From the NCBI GenBank assembly GCA_049889535.1, contig JBMHDF010000011.1, forward strand, positions 62,001 through 126,000: DNA of 64,000 bases, written 5' to 3'. This DNA comes from JAYQKL01 sp049889535 (GTDB taxonomy: Bacteria; Pseudomonadota; Alphaproteobacteria; RS24). This document shows positions 1 through 8,841 of this stretch, piece by piece. The translations under genes were made by a program, and so were the position numbers. Every line of letters begins with the position of its first letter. The first letter of the stretch is position 1. The notes under the pieces are model-generated. The model did not search any database. It was not told the DNA's origin and worked only from the letters and a program-made list of their open reading frames with translations.

Positions 1-2
1 AG

Positions 3-512
3 GTGGATATCATGCCACGGGCGCTGGCAGATATCGCGCTTAACGCACTGCGCTCTGAAATTGGCAAACATGCGTTAGATAATTTGCTGAAAGAGCGTCA
101 AAGCATTAATGAAAATGTCGCTGCTTCGCTTATTGAAGCCACTAATAATTGGGGCATCACACTCAGCCGCGTGGAAATTCAAGAGCTTGATTACTCTTCT
201 GAAACCGCCGATGCTATGCTCCAGCAAATGGCGGCGGAAAGGCGCCAGCGCGCATTGATTTCAGAAGCCAAAGGGGAAGCCGAAGCGATTAAACAAAAGG
301 CTGAAGCCCAAGCTGAGGCCATTCGGATTGTCGCCGCCGCAGAGCGCGATTATATCGACACGCTCACAGCTGGACTGGATAAAAAAGCCGCCGCGCAAAT
401 TTTATTGTCACAAAAATATCTGCAAGGCATGGACAGCATTTCCAAAAACCCGGCTGATAAAGTGTTTATTCCAAATGGCTTTCAGGCGCTGATGGAACTC
501 AAATCAGACTGA
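3..512 (+). CDS. SPFH/Band 7 (stomatin-like, QmcA/paraslipin type) protein, C-terminal part
   Basis: This is the 3' end of a gene that begins before the window; the frame is open to the first base and the in-frame GTG and ATG near the edge are probably internal codons. The visible part has the end of an SPFH domain, then an Ala/Glu/Lys/Gln-rich helix (about residues 70-115, with AEAIKQKAEAQAEAIR) typical of the coiled coil after the Band 7 domain, and a short tail. Proteins of this family form oligomeric cages or rafts on the inner membrane and often pair with an NfeD protein or support proteases such as FtsH. No NfeD gene is visible downstream. Family assignment is firm; the substrate or partner is unknown. 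Confidence 0.85.
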   Translation: MDIMPRALADIALNALRSEIGKHALDNLLKERQSINENVAASLIEATNNWGITLSRVEIQELDYSSETADAMLQQMAAERRQRALISEAKGEAEAIKQKAEAQAEAIRIVAAAERDYIDTLTAGLDKKAAAQILLSQKYLQGMDSISKNPADKVFIPNGFQALMELKSD

Positions 513-516
513 CCTA

Positions 517-1023
517 TCAATCAACCTTATCAATACTGATGGGCGATAAGCGATGCACACCATGCACACGCCGCCCATCAGCCTCTACAGATAGATAGAC
601 CCCGCCATATTGATAGACGGGTGAACAGCGCTTCTGCCCCTCAAACTCTGGCAGGCCTTGCGTGATAATGATACAACGCTGATTATTTTCCGCCCACCAG
701 CGCCCCGTCACACGGCCATTGGCATCAGCTCGCGACCAGTTATTTTCAAACCGCCCATCGGCATACCAAAAATTTATCGCCCGTGTCGCCTTTTTATCTT
801 GCACCTGAGCATCATCACGCACATTGGCAAAAATTGTTTTAATTTCAGCCGTTGTCAGCGCTCGCGCTTCTTCGGGCAAGGTTTTAATCTGCATTTTAAT
901 CTGCGCCTGCGCGTTAGCTATGATGAAATTTAATCCGCACAACACCGCCAGCGTTGTTGTCCAAAAAATTCTTGGCTCACTTAAAGTCAGTAAATAAGAT
1001 TTTCTCATGTCATGCCTTTTCAT
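517..1023 (-). CDS. Hypothetical secreted protein
   Basis: I do not recognise this gene. The product is about 168 residues: a basic N-terminus, a hydrophobic segment (TTTLAVLCGLNFIIANAQAQ) that looks like a signal peptide cut after AQA, and a small soluble domain with several Trp and Gly residues and two Cys (near RCIII and KRCSPV) that could form a disulfide in the periplasm. An ATG at 1050 is in frame, but the ATG at 1023 has a GAAGG ribosome site 8 nt upstream and gives a more normal signal peptide, so I chose it; the ATG at 1008 is also possible. It is convergent with the SPFH gene, with 4 nt between them. The WYADGRFENNWSRAD stretch resembles small DUF995-like periplasmic domains, but that is only an impression. 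Confidence 0.6.
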   Translation of the reverse strand: MKRHDMRKSYLLTLSEPRIFWTTTLAVLCGLNFIIANAQAQIKMQIKTLPEEARALTTAEIKTIFANVRDDAQVQDKKATRAINFWYADGRFENNWSRADANGRVTGRWWAENNQRCIIITQGLPEFEGQKRCSPVYQYGGVYLSVEADGRRVHGVHRLSPISIDKVD

Positions 1024-1170
1024 AAACTCAACCTTCAACAAGCATGACATTTCATCGCGTGTTTGAGGTTCGTTTATTATAGTTTAAGCGCCATTTTAAC
1101 TATCACGCCAATAATGGAAAGGCTTACAATGCCCAAAAGAGTAATAAAAATAGTGGCTATTAAGGAAATT

Positions 1171-1247
1171 TGGTAGCGGAGGAGGGACTCGAACCCCCGA
1201 CACGCGGATTATGATTCCGCTGCTCTAACCAGCTGAGCTACTCCGCC
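1171..1247 (-). tRNA. tRNA-Met (CAT), elongator type
   Basis: The 77-nt minus-strand sequence folds as a complete cloverleaf. The acceptor arms are GGCGGAG and CTCCGCT (first pair G-U), the D arm is GCTC/GAGC, the anticodon stem is GCGGA/TCCGC around loop ATCATAA, and the T arm holds TTCGAGT. CCA is encoded. The anticodon is CAT. The first pair and stem sequences match the elongator tRNA-Met of other Alphaproteobacteria rather than initiator tRNA (no three G-C pairs in the anticodon stem) or the lysidine-modified tRNA-Ile2, although the last cannot be fully excluded by eye. Confidence 0.95.
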
Positions 1248-1380
1248 AAAGGCGAGGATTTTAAAAACAACCTGACGCCATGAAGTTATGTATTTAGTGC
1301 CTAGGGATTTAGCATATTAATATTATTTTGCAATTGTTTTGGTGTTAAAAAATGCGGTTTTGTTGGACTGAAAAGCCGGT

Positions 1381-1908
1381 TTAGTCCAGCTTCACCTCGC
1401 ACCCATTATCCAAGCCTAAAACATGGGTCATACGCCCTAGCCCCATCCACATAGAAATACAATAGGTCAAATCCGTAATCTCGGCTTCGCTAAAGGCCGC
1501 CTTCATCTCTTGCCAAAACCCATCATTGGCCGATAAATCCCGTGGATGAGCGCCCATTTGCTTGGCATATTCAATCGCTAAACGCTCGCGCGGCTCAAGC
1601 GCGCTATAGTCCTCGCGCAACACAGACTGATAAAAAGCTTCATCAGGCGCATCACCATTTTGATTAACACCATCAGCGATACCCATTTTTTCAATATCGC
1701 GGGCGGCGCGCCAATTCATACAAATTTTACATCCATTCAAAACGGCTGTTGCAATCCGCGCGCCTTCAAACACGCGCAAAGGCAAGCGACTGTGGCTGTA
1801 AACCGCATAAGCATAGGCATTGGCCGCAGATGTGATTTCAGGCACATAAAAACTGCCTGGATCGATACCCTCTGGCGCTTTATCTTCTGGTAATGTGATG
1901 CGTGACAT
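1381..1908 (-). CDS. Carboxymuconolactone decarboxylase / AhpD-like family protein
   Basis: The 175-residue product is an all-helical AhpD-like protein. The redox motif CKIC, in the context NGCKICMNWRA, sits around residue 60, and RLPLRVFEGARIATA precedes it, as in the carboxymuconolactone decarboxylase superfamily. AhpD-like members use the CxxC pair as a thiol peroxidase or disulfide reductase; the physiological substrate here is unknown. The start at 1908 has a strong AAGGGGG ribosome site 5 nt upstream, so the in-frame ATG at 1932 is not preferred. It stands alone, divergent from the LacI-type regulator, so the region between them must hold both promoters. Confidence 0.8.
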   Translation of the reverse strand: MSRITLPEDKAPEGIDPGSFYVPEITSAANAYAYAVYSHSRLPLRVFEGARIATAVLNGCKICMNWRAARDIEKMGIADGVNQNGDAPDEAFYQSVLREDYSALEPRERLAIEYAKQMGAHPRDLSANDGFWQEMKAAFSEAEITDLTYCISMWMGLGRMTHVLGLDNGCEVKLD

Positions 1909-2071
1909 GGCGACCCCCTTTTCGATAATCATGATTAGTTAACCAAATTTTATGGCCAAACTCAATATATCAGCATGTGTCTTGATTTATCGTCTAAAAA
2001 TATCTTAGAAACGAATATTGTAATGTTCTAATATATTAAGAAAATTATATTATGGCTGAGGGTTGAGTAGA

Positions 2072-3100
2072 ATGAAAAAAGAAAAAAGAGTTACCGTAAA
2101 TGATGTCGCTCAACAGGCTGGCGTGTCACTCAAGACGGCCTCACGGGTTTTTAACAACAGCCCGCATGTGAGCCAACAAAAACGGCAAGCCGTCCTAAAA
2201 GCCGCGGAGAAACTTAAATTCAAACCGAATATGTCTGCCCGCCAGCTTGCCAGCAACCGGTCATATGTGTTGGTGCATTTTTATGATAATGCCAACACAG
2301 ATTATATCGCGAAGATTTATGAAGGCATGCTGAAAGCGTGTCATAAATATCATTACTATGCGGTTGCCGAGCCCCTATCATTAGAAAATGGCAATTATGC
2401 CGATACCATAATCAATTATGTCGGCCAGTTTAATATTGATGGTGTTATTCTTTCACCCCCGATTTGTGATGATGCAAAACTTTTGGCACGCCTAAAGGCT
2501 GAGAATATTAATTATGTGCTTATTTCGCCTAAAAATTTAAGACCAGAGGATTATGCCGTATTTGTGAATGAGGAAACGGCCTCGCAAAAAATAACCGATT
2601 ATTTAATCGATATGGGGCATAAAAAAATTGCCTATGTTGGCGGCCCCGAAACGCATGGTGCGGCGCGGCAGCGCAAAAGAGGGTTTGAAAACTCAATCAT
2701 GAAAGCCTTTGGTGCCACGCATCAAAACAGCCAAGTAAATGGTGATTTCTCAATGCAATCTGGACATGATGCTTATTTGAAAATCATGAAACAATCACCC
2801 GATATTACTGCTATTTTTGCCGCAAATGATGAAATGGCTTTTGGCGTGATGATGGCAGCCCTTAATCATGGTCTAAAGATTCCGCAAGATATATCTATTG
2901 CTGGCTATGATAATTCGCGTCTTGCAGCTTTATTCTGGCCAAGTCTGACAACCATCGCACCGCCCGTTGATGATATGGCCAGCTGCGCCACTGAAGTTTT
3001 AATCAATATTTTGACAGGCAATACCAGCCAAGACAAACATTATGAATTTCCGGTTAATTTATTTTTACGCGATAGTTGTGCAGCAGTCGGTAACAAATAA
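2072..3100 (+). CDS. LacI-family transcriptional regulator, likely regulator of the ED operon
   Basis: The 342-residue protein has the LacI architecture: an N-terminal helix-turn-helix (VTVNDVAQQAGVSLKTASRV, residues about 6-25), a hinge region ending near QLASNRS at residue 58, and a periplasmic-binding-protein-like sugar domain with IDGVILSPP and the C-terminal ISIAGYDNS motif. The start ATG at 2072 has GAGGG 9 nt upstream; a TTG at 2063 is less likely. It lies directly before zwf-pgl-edd-glk-eda, whose promoter contains a perfect palindrome of LacI-family type, so I infer that it controls that operon. The effector is probably a sugar or a sugar phosphate such as an ED intermediate, which the sequence does not reveal. 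Confidence 0.88.
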   Translation: MKKEKRVTVNDVAQQAGVSLKTASRVFNNSPHVSQQKRQAVLKAAEKLKFKPNMSARQLASNRSYVLVHFYDNANTDYIAKIYEGMLKACHKYHYYAVAEPLSLENGNYADTIINYVGQFNIDGVILSPPICDDAKLLARLKAENINYVLISPKNLRPEDYAVFVNEETASQKITDYLIDMGHKKIAYVGGPETHGAARQRKRGFENSIMKAFGATHQNSQVNGDFSMQSGHDAYLKIMKQSPDITAIFAANDEMAFGVMMAALNHGLKIPQDISIAGYDNSRLAALFWPSLTTIAPPVDDMASCATEVLINILTGNTSQDKHYEFPVNLFLRDSCAAVGNK

Positions 3101-3165
3101 TCGCCATAGAAATAATAATCATTTAAAAACAACACCTTATCTTATTTCACCGCGCATATTTTAGT

Positions 3166-3194
3166 TTGACAGCGCTGTCATATGTGACTAAACT
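3166..3194 (+). promoter_or_regulatory. Promoter of the zwf-pgl-edd-glk-eda operon
   Basis: A consensus -35 box TTGACA (3166-3171) is followed after exactly 17 nt by TAAACT (3189-3194), a good -10 box, placing the expected start of transcription near 3201, about 27 nt before the zwf ATG. It is read by eye only. The -35 box and the first half of the spacer are covered by the palindromic operator listed separately, so repressor binding would directly exclude RNA polymerase. Confidence 0.7.
3167..3180. promoter_or_regulatory. Palindromic operator for a LacI-family regulator
   Basis: TGACAGCGCTGTCA is a perfect 14-bp palindrome centred on CG, the usual geometry of LacI/GalR-family operators. It sits 67 nt downstream of the stop of the LacI-type gene and overlaps the -35 box of the ED operon promoter. 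I saw no second copy in the window, including upstream of the TonB receptor and GH3 genes, so those may not belong to the same regulon. Assignment to the neighbouring LacI protein is inference. Confidence 0.72.
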
Positions 3195-3227
3195 GTTCGA
3201 AATTTGGATAATTTAGGTTTATTTCAT

Positions 3228-4697
3228 ATGGCAAAATTTATTCCAGTAGAACCATTTGATATTGTGATTTTTGGGGTCACTGGTGATTTATCGCAGCTCA
3301 AATTATTACCTGCATTATTTCACCGCTATTTAGATGGTCAAATTGATATCTCAAGTAAAATTATCGGAGCCTCCCGACAAAGCTTGAGTAAAGAAGAATT
3401 TATTTCTCTTGCCTATAAAGCTTGCAAAAAACAAACAAAAGATATGGTAGAGGATAAATGGGCAGAGTTTTCTAGCTTGCTTGAATATGTGGAAATGGAC
3501 GCCACCCAAAATGGGCCAGAATGGCAAACACTAAAAAATTACATTTCTGAAGATAACCGCCCTTGCATATTTTATCTTGCCGTCGCCCCTGACCTATATG
3601 TCCCGATTTGTCAGGCGATTAAATCAACTGGCGTTAAAAAAGATAATGCCCGTGTTGTGCTTGAAAAGCCGATTGGCACAAATCTCGAAACAGCTGTGAA
3701 TATTAATCATGGCGTTGGTGAAGTTTTTGACGAAAATTCAATTTTTCGAATGGACCATTATCTCGGAAAAGAAACGGTGCAGAATTTGCTCGTGCTTAGA
3801 TTTGCCAACACAATGTTCGAACCCGTTTGGTCAAATCATACAATTGACCATGTGCAGATAACCGTCGCGGAAACACTTGGCGTCGATAATCGGCATGAAT
3901 ATTACGATAAATCAGGCGCGGTTAGAGATATTGTTCAAAATCATCTGTTACAATTATTATGCTTAACAGCAATGGAGCCTCCTCTATCGCTGAATGCCGA
4001 TGATGTACGCGAAGAAAAAATTAAAATTTTGCGGGCTCTAAAAGGGTTCACACCGAAAACTGTTTTAAAAAATACAGTGCGCGCCCAATATGTCGCTGGA
4101 CAAGTCGATAATCAGCCCGTTGCGGGGTATAAAGACAAGCTGCCCGACAACCTAAAAGACAGCAAAACCGAGACATTTGTTGCCATTAAAACTGAAATTG
4201 AAAATTGGCGCTGGTCGGGCGTGCCGTTTTATTTGCGCACTGGTAAAAGAATGGCGAAACGATGCTCTGAAATTGTCGTGCAGTTTAAACCTCTGCCCCA
4301 CAATGTTTTTGGCGATGGGATACAGGAACCAAACCGCTTGGTTATCCGTTTGCAACCCGATGAAGGTATGCGTCTTTATATGCAAATCAAGCAGCCTGGA
4401 CCGGGCGGTCTTGAGTTGCAATCTTTACCGCTTGACCTTTCTTATGCGCAAAGTTTTTCGCGCATACGTTATCCAGATGCCTATGAACGTCTATTGATGG
4501 ATGTTGTGCGCGGCAATTTAGCTCTTTTCATGGGGCATAATGAAGTTGAGGCCGCATGGGCTTGGACTGACAATTTATTGACATCATGGGAAGAGGCTTC
4601 CCAAACTGTCGAAACCTATGTCGCCGGAACAAATGGCCCTCTCAAAGCCGCCATGTTAATGGATCGCGATAATCGCGAATGGTGGGACGAAAGTTAA
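3228..4697 (+). CDS. zwf: Glucose-6-phosphate 1-dehydrogenase
   Basis: The enzyme oxidises glucose-6-phosphate to 6-phosphogluconolactone with NAD(P)+, the entry step of the Entner-Doudoroff and oxidative pentose phosphate routes. The 489-residue length is normal for the family. The N-terminal nucleotide motif FGVTGDLSQLKLLPAL and the active-site signature RMDHYLGKE (about residues 173-181) are intact; the family's usual GASGDL reads GVTGDL here. I chose the ATG at 3228 because an in-frame TTG at 3204 falls only a few bases after the predicted transcription start. It is the first gene of the ED operon, 10 nt before pgl. Confidence 0.96.
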   Translation: MAKFIPVEPFDIVIFGVTGDLSQLKLLPALFHRYLDGQIDISSKIIGASRQSLSKEEFISLAYKACKKQTKDMVEDKWAEFSSLLEYVEMDATQNGPEWQTLKNYISEDNRPCIFYLAVAPDLYVPICQAIKSTGVKKDNARVVLEKPIGTNLETAVNINHGVGEVFDENSIFRMDHYLGKETVQNLLVLRFANTMFEPVWSNHTIDHVQITVAETLGVDNRHEYYDKSGAVRDIVQNHLLQLLCLTAMEPPLSLNADDVREEKIKILRALKGFTPKTVLKNTVRAQYVAGQVDNQPVAGYKDKLPDNLKDSKTETFVAIKTEIENWRWSGVPFYLRTGKRMAKRCSEIVVQFKPLPHNVFGDGIQEPNRLVIRLQPDEGMRLYMQIKQPGPGGLELQSLPLDLSYAQSFSRIRYPDAYERLLMDVVRGNLALFMGHNEVEAAWAWTDNLLTSWEEASQTVETYVAGTNGPLKAAMLMDRDNREWWDES

Positions 4698-4707
4698 GAG
4701 AGAAAAA

Positions 4708-5400
4708 ATGCTTCATAACAATATTCTAGAATTCACATCTGAACAGGCGATGCAAGCCACAGTGACAGATGCTATTTCTTCAGCCATTGCTGACCAGCCC
4801 TGCACGCTTCTTTTATCTGGGGGCTCAACACCAGGTCCAATCTATGAGCAATTGGCAGAGCAAGACATAAACTGGAAAAATATACACATCTCCTTAGCTG
4901 ATGAACGCTGGGTTGACGAAACTGATGCGGGGTCAAATGCGCGCTTAATTAAAAACACCCTGTTACAAAAACATGCTGCAAACGCACCCTTCACCCCAAT
5001 GAAATCTGAAAACAGTGACCCTGAATTGGGTAAGGGCTGTGTTGAAATGGCTTATCAGCAACTCCCCAAGCCATATTATATTGTTCTGGGTATGGGAGAA
5101 GATGGCCATATTGCTTCTTGGTTTCCATCAGCGCCTGAATATCAAAATATGATTACCAGTAATGACAAAAAACTTGTTGCTGTTTTGAACCCTAAAAAGT
5201 CCCAGATTACCGGCTCATACACACAGCGCATCACCATCACGCCTTATCTATTATCCCAATGCGAGAAAGCTTTTCTCATTATTAAAGGTGAAACAAAGCT
5301 CAGCCTTCTAAAAAACTGGCTGAACACTCATGCTGACTTACCGGTGACGCATGCTATTGACATTTTAAAATCAAAACTCTTCATATATGCGAGCCATTAA
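4708..5400 (+). CDS. pgl: 6-phosphogluconolactonase
   Basis: The protein hydrolyses 6-phosphoglucono-1,5-lactone to 6-phosphogluconate. The 230-residue sequence has the DevB-type signatures: LLLSGGSTP near residue 36, SLADERWV near residue 62, and the nucleotide-like loop GMGEDGHIASWFP around residues 129-141. It belongs to the NagB/RpiA-like fold family rather than the beta-propeller YbhE type. A GAGAGA ribosome site precedes the ATG, and the gene follows zwf after 10 nt, so the two are co-transcribed and probably co-translated. Confidence 0.95.
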   Translation: MLHNNILEFTSEQAMQATVTDAISSAIADQPCTLLLSGGSTPGPIYEQLAEQDINWKNIHISLADERWVDETDAGSNARLIKNTLLQKHAANAPFTPMKSENSDPELGKGCVEMAYQQLPKPYYIVLGMGEDGHIASWFPSAPEYQNMITSNDKKLVAVLNPKKSQITGSYTQRITITPYLLSQCEKAFLIIKGETKLSLLKNWLNTHADLPVTHAIDILKSKLFIYASH

Positions 5401-5432
5401 AAACGCTCCAGGCTTTAAATAATGAGAATGAA

Positions 5433-7229
5433 ATGAACAAGACAGTTCAAGAAATTACTGAAAAAATAATTGCCCGCTCACAAGATACGCGCGCTTCTTA
5501 TTTAAAATTAATGCGCCAGTCCGAAGATGATGAAAAGGCAAAAAATATATCTGCAGGAAATAAAGCACATGCCATTGCAGCCTGCCCGCTTGAGGATAAA
5601 AAGAAATTAATTGGCGGCAATTGGCCAAATATTGCGATTGTAACAGCCTATAATGATATGCTGTCTGCGCACCAGCCTTATGAGCATTACCCACAAAAAT
5701 TAAAAGAATTTGCCCGTCAATTTAACGCGACAGCACAGGTGGCAGGTGGCGTACCGGCTATGTGTGACGGTGTTACGCAAGGTCAAGATGGGATGGAATT
5801 GTCGCTTTTCTCACGCGATGTTATTGCCATGTCAACGGCTATCGCGCTTTCACATAACACCTTTAATGCCGCATTATATTTGGGTATTTGTGATAAAATC
5901 GTGCCTGGTCTTTTAATGGGCGCCTTGCAATTTGGACATTTGCCAGCTGTTTTTGTTCCCTCTGGGCCGATGCCAAGCGGTTTGCCAAATGCCGAAAAAA
6001 GCCGTGTCCGCAAAGCCTATGCGCGTGGTGAGGCAACACGCGATGAGCTGTTAGAGGCTGAGATGCAAAGCTATCATAGTGCTGGTACATGCACTTTTTA
6101 TGGCACAGCCAATTCAAACCAGATGCTAATGGAAGTGATGGGGTTGCATGTGCCAGGCGCCGCTTTTATCCCGCCAGACACGCCTCTGCGCGATAAACTA
6201 ACCCAAGAAGCTGTCCGCCTTGCTGTACAAACCGCCAAACCACTTTATGAAACCATTGATGAAAAATCGATTGTCAATGCCATGATTGGTTTATTGGCGA
6301 CAGGTGGCTCGACAAATCATACCATTCACTTACCCGCCATCGCACGCGCGGCCGGTATTATCATTAATTGGGATGATTTTGACGCCCTGTCCCAAAATGT
6401 ACCTTTACTCGCCAAAGTCTACCCAAATGGCGAGGCAGATATAAACCATTTCCATGCAGCAGGTGGGATTGGATTTATCATCAAAACTCTTTTAGAAAAT
6501 GAATATCTACATGCTGATGTCCAAACAGTTGCTGGAAATGGGCTGGCGCATTATGCCCAAGAGCCGCAACTGGCAGATGATGAATTAACATGGCAAACAA
6601 GCCCATCAGAGTCTGCGGATGAAAATATTCTGACCTCTTGCGCAAATGCTTTTAGCAAAAATGGCGGTATGCGGGCTGTCTCTGGCAATATTGGACGGGG
6701 CATTGTCAAGACCTCAGCAGTAGACCCTAAAAATTATACCATCAAAGCGCCAGCACTGGTTTTCAGTAATCAAGATGATGTGCTTGGCGCCTATATGAAT
6801 GGTGAGTTAGAACGAGATGTTGTTATCGTTCTAAAAAATCAGGGCCCGAAAGCAAATGGCATGCCTGAATTACACAAATTAACCCCTGCCTTAACCACTC
6901 TTTTGGAAAAAGGGTATCGTGTGGCGCTCATTACAGATGGCCGCATGTCAGGGGCCTCAGGAACAGTCCCCGCTGCAATACAGGTTGTCCCTGAAGCCAT
7001 TGAAGGCGGCGCTTTATCACTCATACAAAATGATGATTTAATTGAATTGAATTGTTTAGACGGCAGCTTGCACGTGCTTGAAGAAAATTTTCATCAAAGA
7101 GAATTTGATAAAGCCTCATCACCTACTCTGCAAAATCAAACACTGGGAAGAAATCTATTTTCCCAATTTAGAAAAAAAGCCATGAATGCTGAAAAAGGTG
7201 GTTCTATATTTTTTGACGAGGGAATATAA
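5433..7229 (+). CDS. edd: Phosphogluconate dehydratase
   Basis: Edd dehydrates 6-phosphogluconate to 2-keto-3-deoxy-6-phosphogluconate (KDPG), the first committed ED reaction. The 598 residues match the IlvD/Edd family in length. Cluster-binding motifs are visible: CDGVTQG around residue 109, CDKIVPGLLMGALQ around residue 153 and GTCTFYGTANSNQM around residue 220, supplying the cysteines for a [4Fe-4S] cluster; the C-terminal TDGRMSGASGTVPAA motif is also intact. The last motif and overall length favour Edd over dihydroxyacid dehydratase, and the neighbours settle it. It ends 1 nt before the glk start codon. Confidence 0.97.
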   Translation: MNKTVQEITEKIIARSQDTRASYLKLMRQSEDDEKAKNISAGNKAHAIAACPLEDKKKLIGGNWPNIAIVTAYNDMLSAHQPYEHYPQKLKEFARQFNATAQVAGGVPAMCDGVTQGQDGMELSLFSRDVIAMSTAIALSHNTFNAALYLGICDKIVPGLLMGALQFGHLPAVFVPSGPMPSGLPNAEKSRVRKAYARGEATRDELLEAEMQSYHSAGTCTFYGTANSNQMLMEVMGLHVPGAAFIPPDTPLRDKLTQEAVRLAVQTAKPLYETIDEKSIVNAMIGLLATGGSTNHTIHLPAIARAAGIIINWDDFDALSQNVPLLAKVYPNGEADINHFHAAGGIGFIIKTLLENEYLHADVQTVAGNGLAHYAQEPQLADDELTWQTSPSESADENILTSCANAFSKNGGMRAVSGNIGRGIVKTSAVDPKNYTIKAPALVFSNQDDVLGAYMNGELERDVVIVLKNQGPKANGMPELHKLTPALTTLLEKGYRVALITDGRMSGASGTVPAAIQVVPEAIEGGALSLIQNDDLIELNCLDGSLHVLEENFHQREFDKASSPTLQNQTLGRNLFSQFRKKAMNAEKGGSIFFDEGI

Positions 7230-7230
7230 A

Positions 7231-8193
7231 ATGATTTTAGTAGGCGATATTGGCGGCACGAATGCACGGTTTGCCATTGCGATTGAAGCATCTGGTAAAA
7301 AAATCATTATCAGTGATTATGAAAAATTTAAATCACGCGACTTTGATGTCTTTGAAGATTTGCTACAAGGCTTCATCAGCAGCATAGACCACAAACCCAG
7401 TAAAGCCATTTTAGCCGTTGCTGGGCCTGTTCATGACCAAAGAGCTGAATTCACAAACCAAAATTGGGAAGTCAATAGTCGTTTGATTGAAAAAGCCTGC
7501 AAAATTCCGAAAGTGCATTTGATTAATGATTTTGAGGCTATGGCGCGCTCTGTACCGGAAATGAGCCAAGAAAACTTCATCGAGATTAATCAAGGGGTTG
7601 TCACAGAAAACGCTCCTATTCTTGTTGCTGGCCCTGGCACAGGGTTTGGTGCATGCTTGCTCATCAAACAAGGCACAAACTGGACCCCATATGCCACAGA
7701 AGGCGGGCATAGTATCTATGCCCCGCAAACAGACTTAGAAAAAGAAATAGTCGCCTATATTGGGCGCGACGGCACACCAGTCTCCGTCGAACGTCTGTGC
7801 GCAGGCAAAGGGCTTAAAGATTTAACTAAGGCAATTTGCGAGATTAAAGATGTCCCTTATACAGATATCAGCCCTCATGAATTGGTCGAGCGCTCACAAT
7901 CTGGAGAAGAGCCATTTTTAACTGTCTCACTCGTGCGAGCCAATATGATTATGAGCAGCCTTGCCAATATGGCTTTGGTAACAGGCGCAAGAGGTGGCGT
8001 TGTCATCTCAGGCGGTGTTGCCAAACATTTAGCTAATTTCCTGACCAGCAAAGAAGCCTTAGACCGTTTCAAGGCTGTTTGGACGCATAAAAATTATTTA
8101 CCGAATATTCCTATTAAATTACTAAATGACAGCACTGCACCACTGATTGGGGCGGCAGCCTATGGGTTTTATGAAGGGGCGCAAAATGGCTGA
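7231..8193 (+). CDS. glk: Glucokinase (Glk family)
   Basis: Glk phosphorylates free cytoplasmic glucose with ATP, feeding zwf. The 320-residue protein has the phosphate-binding loop GDIGGTNARFAI at its N-terminus, LINDFEAMA, the second glycine loop AGPGTGFGACLL and the sugar-contacting motif YATEGGH. These place it in the proteobacterial Glk (COG0837) family rather than ROK. The ATG at 7231 has GAGGGA 6-11 nt upstream and starts 1 nt after edd. A hexokinase inside the ED operon, with no PTS gene in view, implies that glucose arrives unphosphorylated, in keeping with the sodium symporter across the convergent boundary. Confidence 0.95.
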   Translation: MILVGDIGGTNARFAIAIEASGKKIIISDYEKFKSRDFDVFEDLLQGFISSIDHKPSKAILAVAGPVHDQRAEFTNQNWEVNSRLIEKACKIPKVHLINDFEAMARSVPEMSQENFIEINQGVVTENAPILVAGPGTGFGACLLIKQGTNWTPYATEGGHSIYAPQTDLEKEIVAYIGRDGTPVSVERLCAGKGLKDLTKAICEIKDVPYTDISPHELVERSQSGEEPFLTVSLVRANMIMSSLANMALVTGARGGVVISGGVAKHLANFLTSKEALDRFKAVWTHKNYLPNIPIKLLNDSTAPLIGAAAYGFYEGAQNG

Positions 8194-8815
8194 TTATGAA
8201 AAATTAATAGCCGCGACAAACCCTAGCAATATCGTGCCTGTCATCGTGATAAATAACATTGATGACGCTTTGCCAATGGCGAAAGCTTTTTCGAATGCTG
8301 GTATAGGTGTTCTTGAAATTACTTTGAGAACAAAATTTGGTGCACAAGCCATCGCGCAAATTAAAAATAGTTTTCCAAAGATGAGTATCGGTGCTGGCAC
8401 AGTGACAGACCAAATAAGCTTAGAGGCAGCATTATCTTCGGGATGCGACTTCGTTGTTACACCAGGCACGACAAATGAATTATTTCACTCTCTGCAGCAA
8501 ATTGACTTGCCAGTTTTGCCAGGCGTTTCAACCATCAGCGAAGCACTGACGGCATATCAAAAAGGCTTTAAATATCAAAAATTCTTTCCGGCAGAAGCAA
8601 TTGGCGGCATTCCAGCATTAAAGGCCATAAACGGCCCTTTGCCTGAAATATGTTTTATGCCAACAGGCGGTATCGGAGCGCATAATGCACGTGATTATTT
8701 AGCGCTTGAAAATGTTGTCTGTGTAGGTGGCACCTGGATGATGGATACAGCCAGCATGGACAATGCTGATTGGTCAAGCTTTGAAACCGTATTGAAAAAA
8801 CATATTACCTTATAG
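8186..8815 (+). CDS. eda: KDPG aldolase (2-dehydro-3-deoxy-phosphogluconate aldolase)
   Basis: Eda cleaves KDPG to pyruvate and glyceraldehyde-3-phosphate, the last specific ED step. The 209-residue class I aldolase barrel shows GVLEITLRT (catalytic Glu), GAGTV, the Schiff-base lysine in KFFPAEAIGG at about residue 132 and the phosphate-binding PTGGIGAHNA. The start at 8186 lies inside the end of glk (8-nt overlap) with AAGGGG upstream, so translation is coupled. It is the last gene of the operon. The 26 nt to the convergent symporter stop show no clear terminator. Confidence 0.96.
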   Translation: MADYEKLIAATNPSNIVPVIVINNIDDALPMAKAFSNAGIGVLEITLRTKFGAQAIAQIKNSFPKMSIGAGTVTDQISLEAALSSGCDFVVTPGTTNELFHSLQQIDLPVLPGVSTISEALTAYQKGFKYQKFFPAEAIGGIPALKAINGPLPEICFMPTGGIGAHNARDYLALENVVCVGGTWMMDTASMDNADWSSFETVLKKHITL

Positions 8816-8841
8816 GCAATTGTGTTTACCGCGTTTTTAAA

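Noticed and set aside
2005..2031. Inverted repeat TTAGAA-N15-TTCTAA upstream of the LacI-type gene, a possible autoregulatory operator
   Set aside because: Six A/T-rich base pairs at this spacing are expected by chance in such AT-rich DNA, and it does not resemble the TGACAGCGCTGTCA operator or have the central CG of LacI sites.
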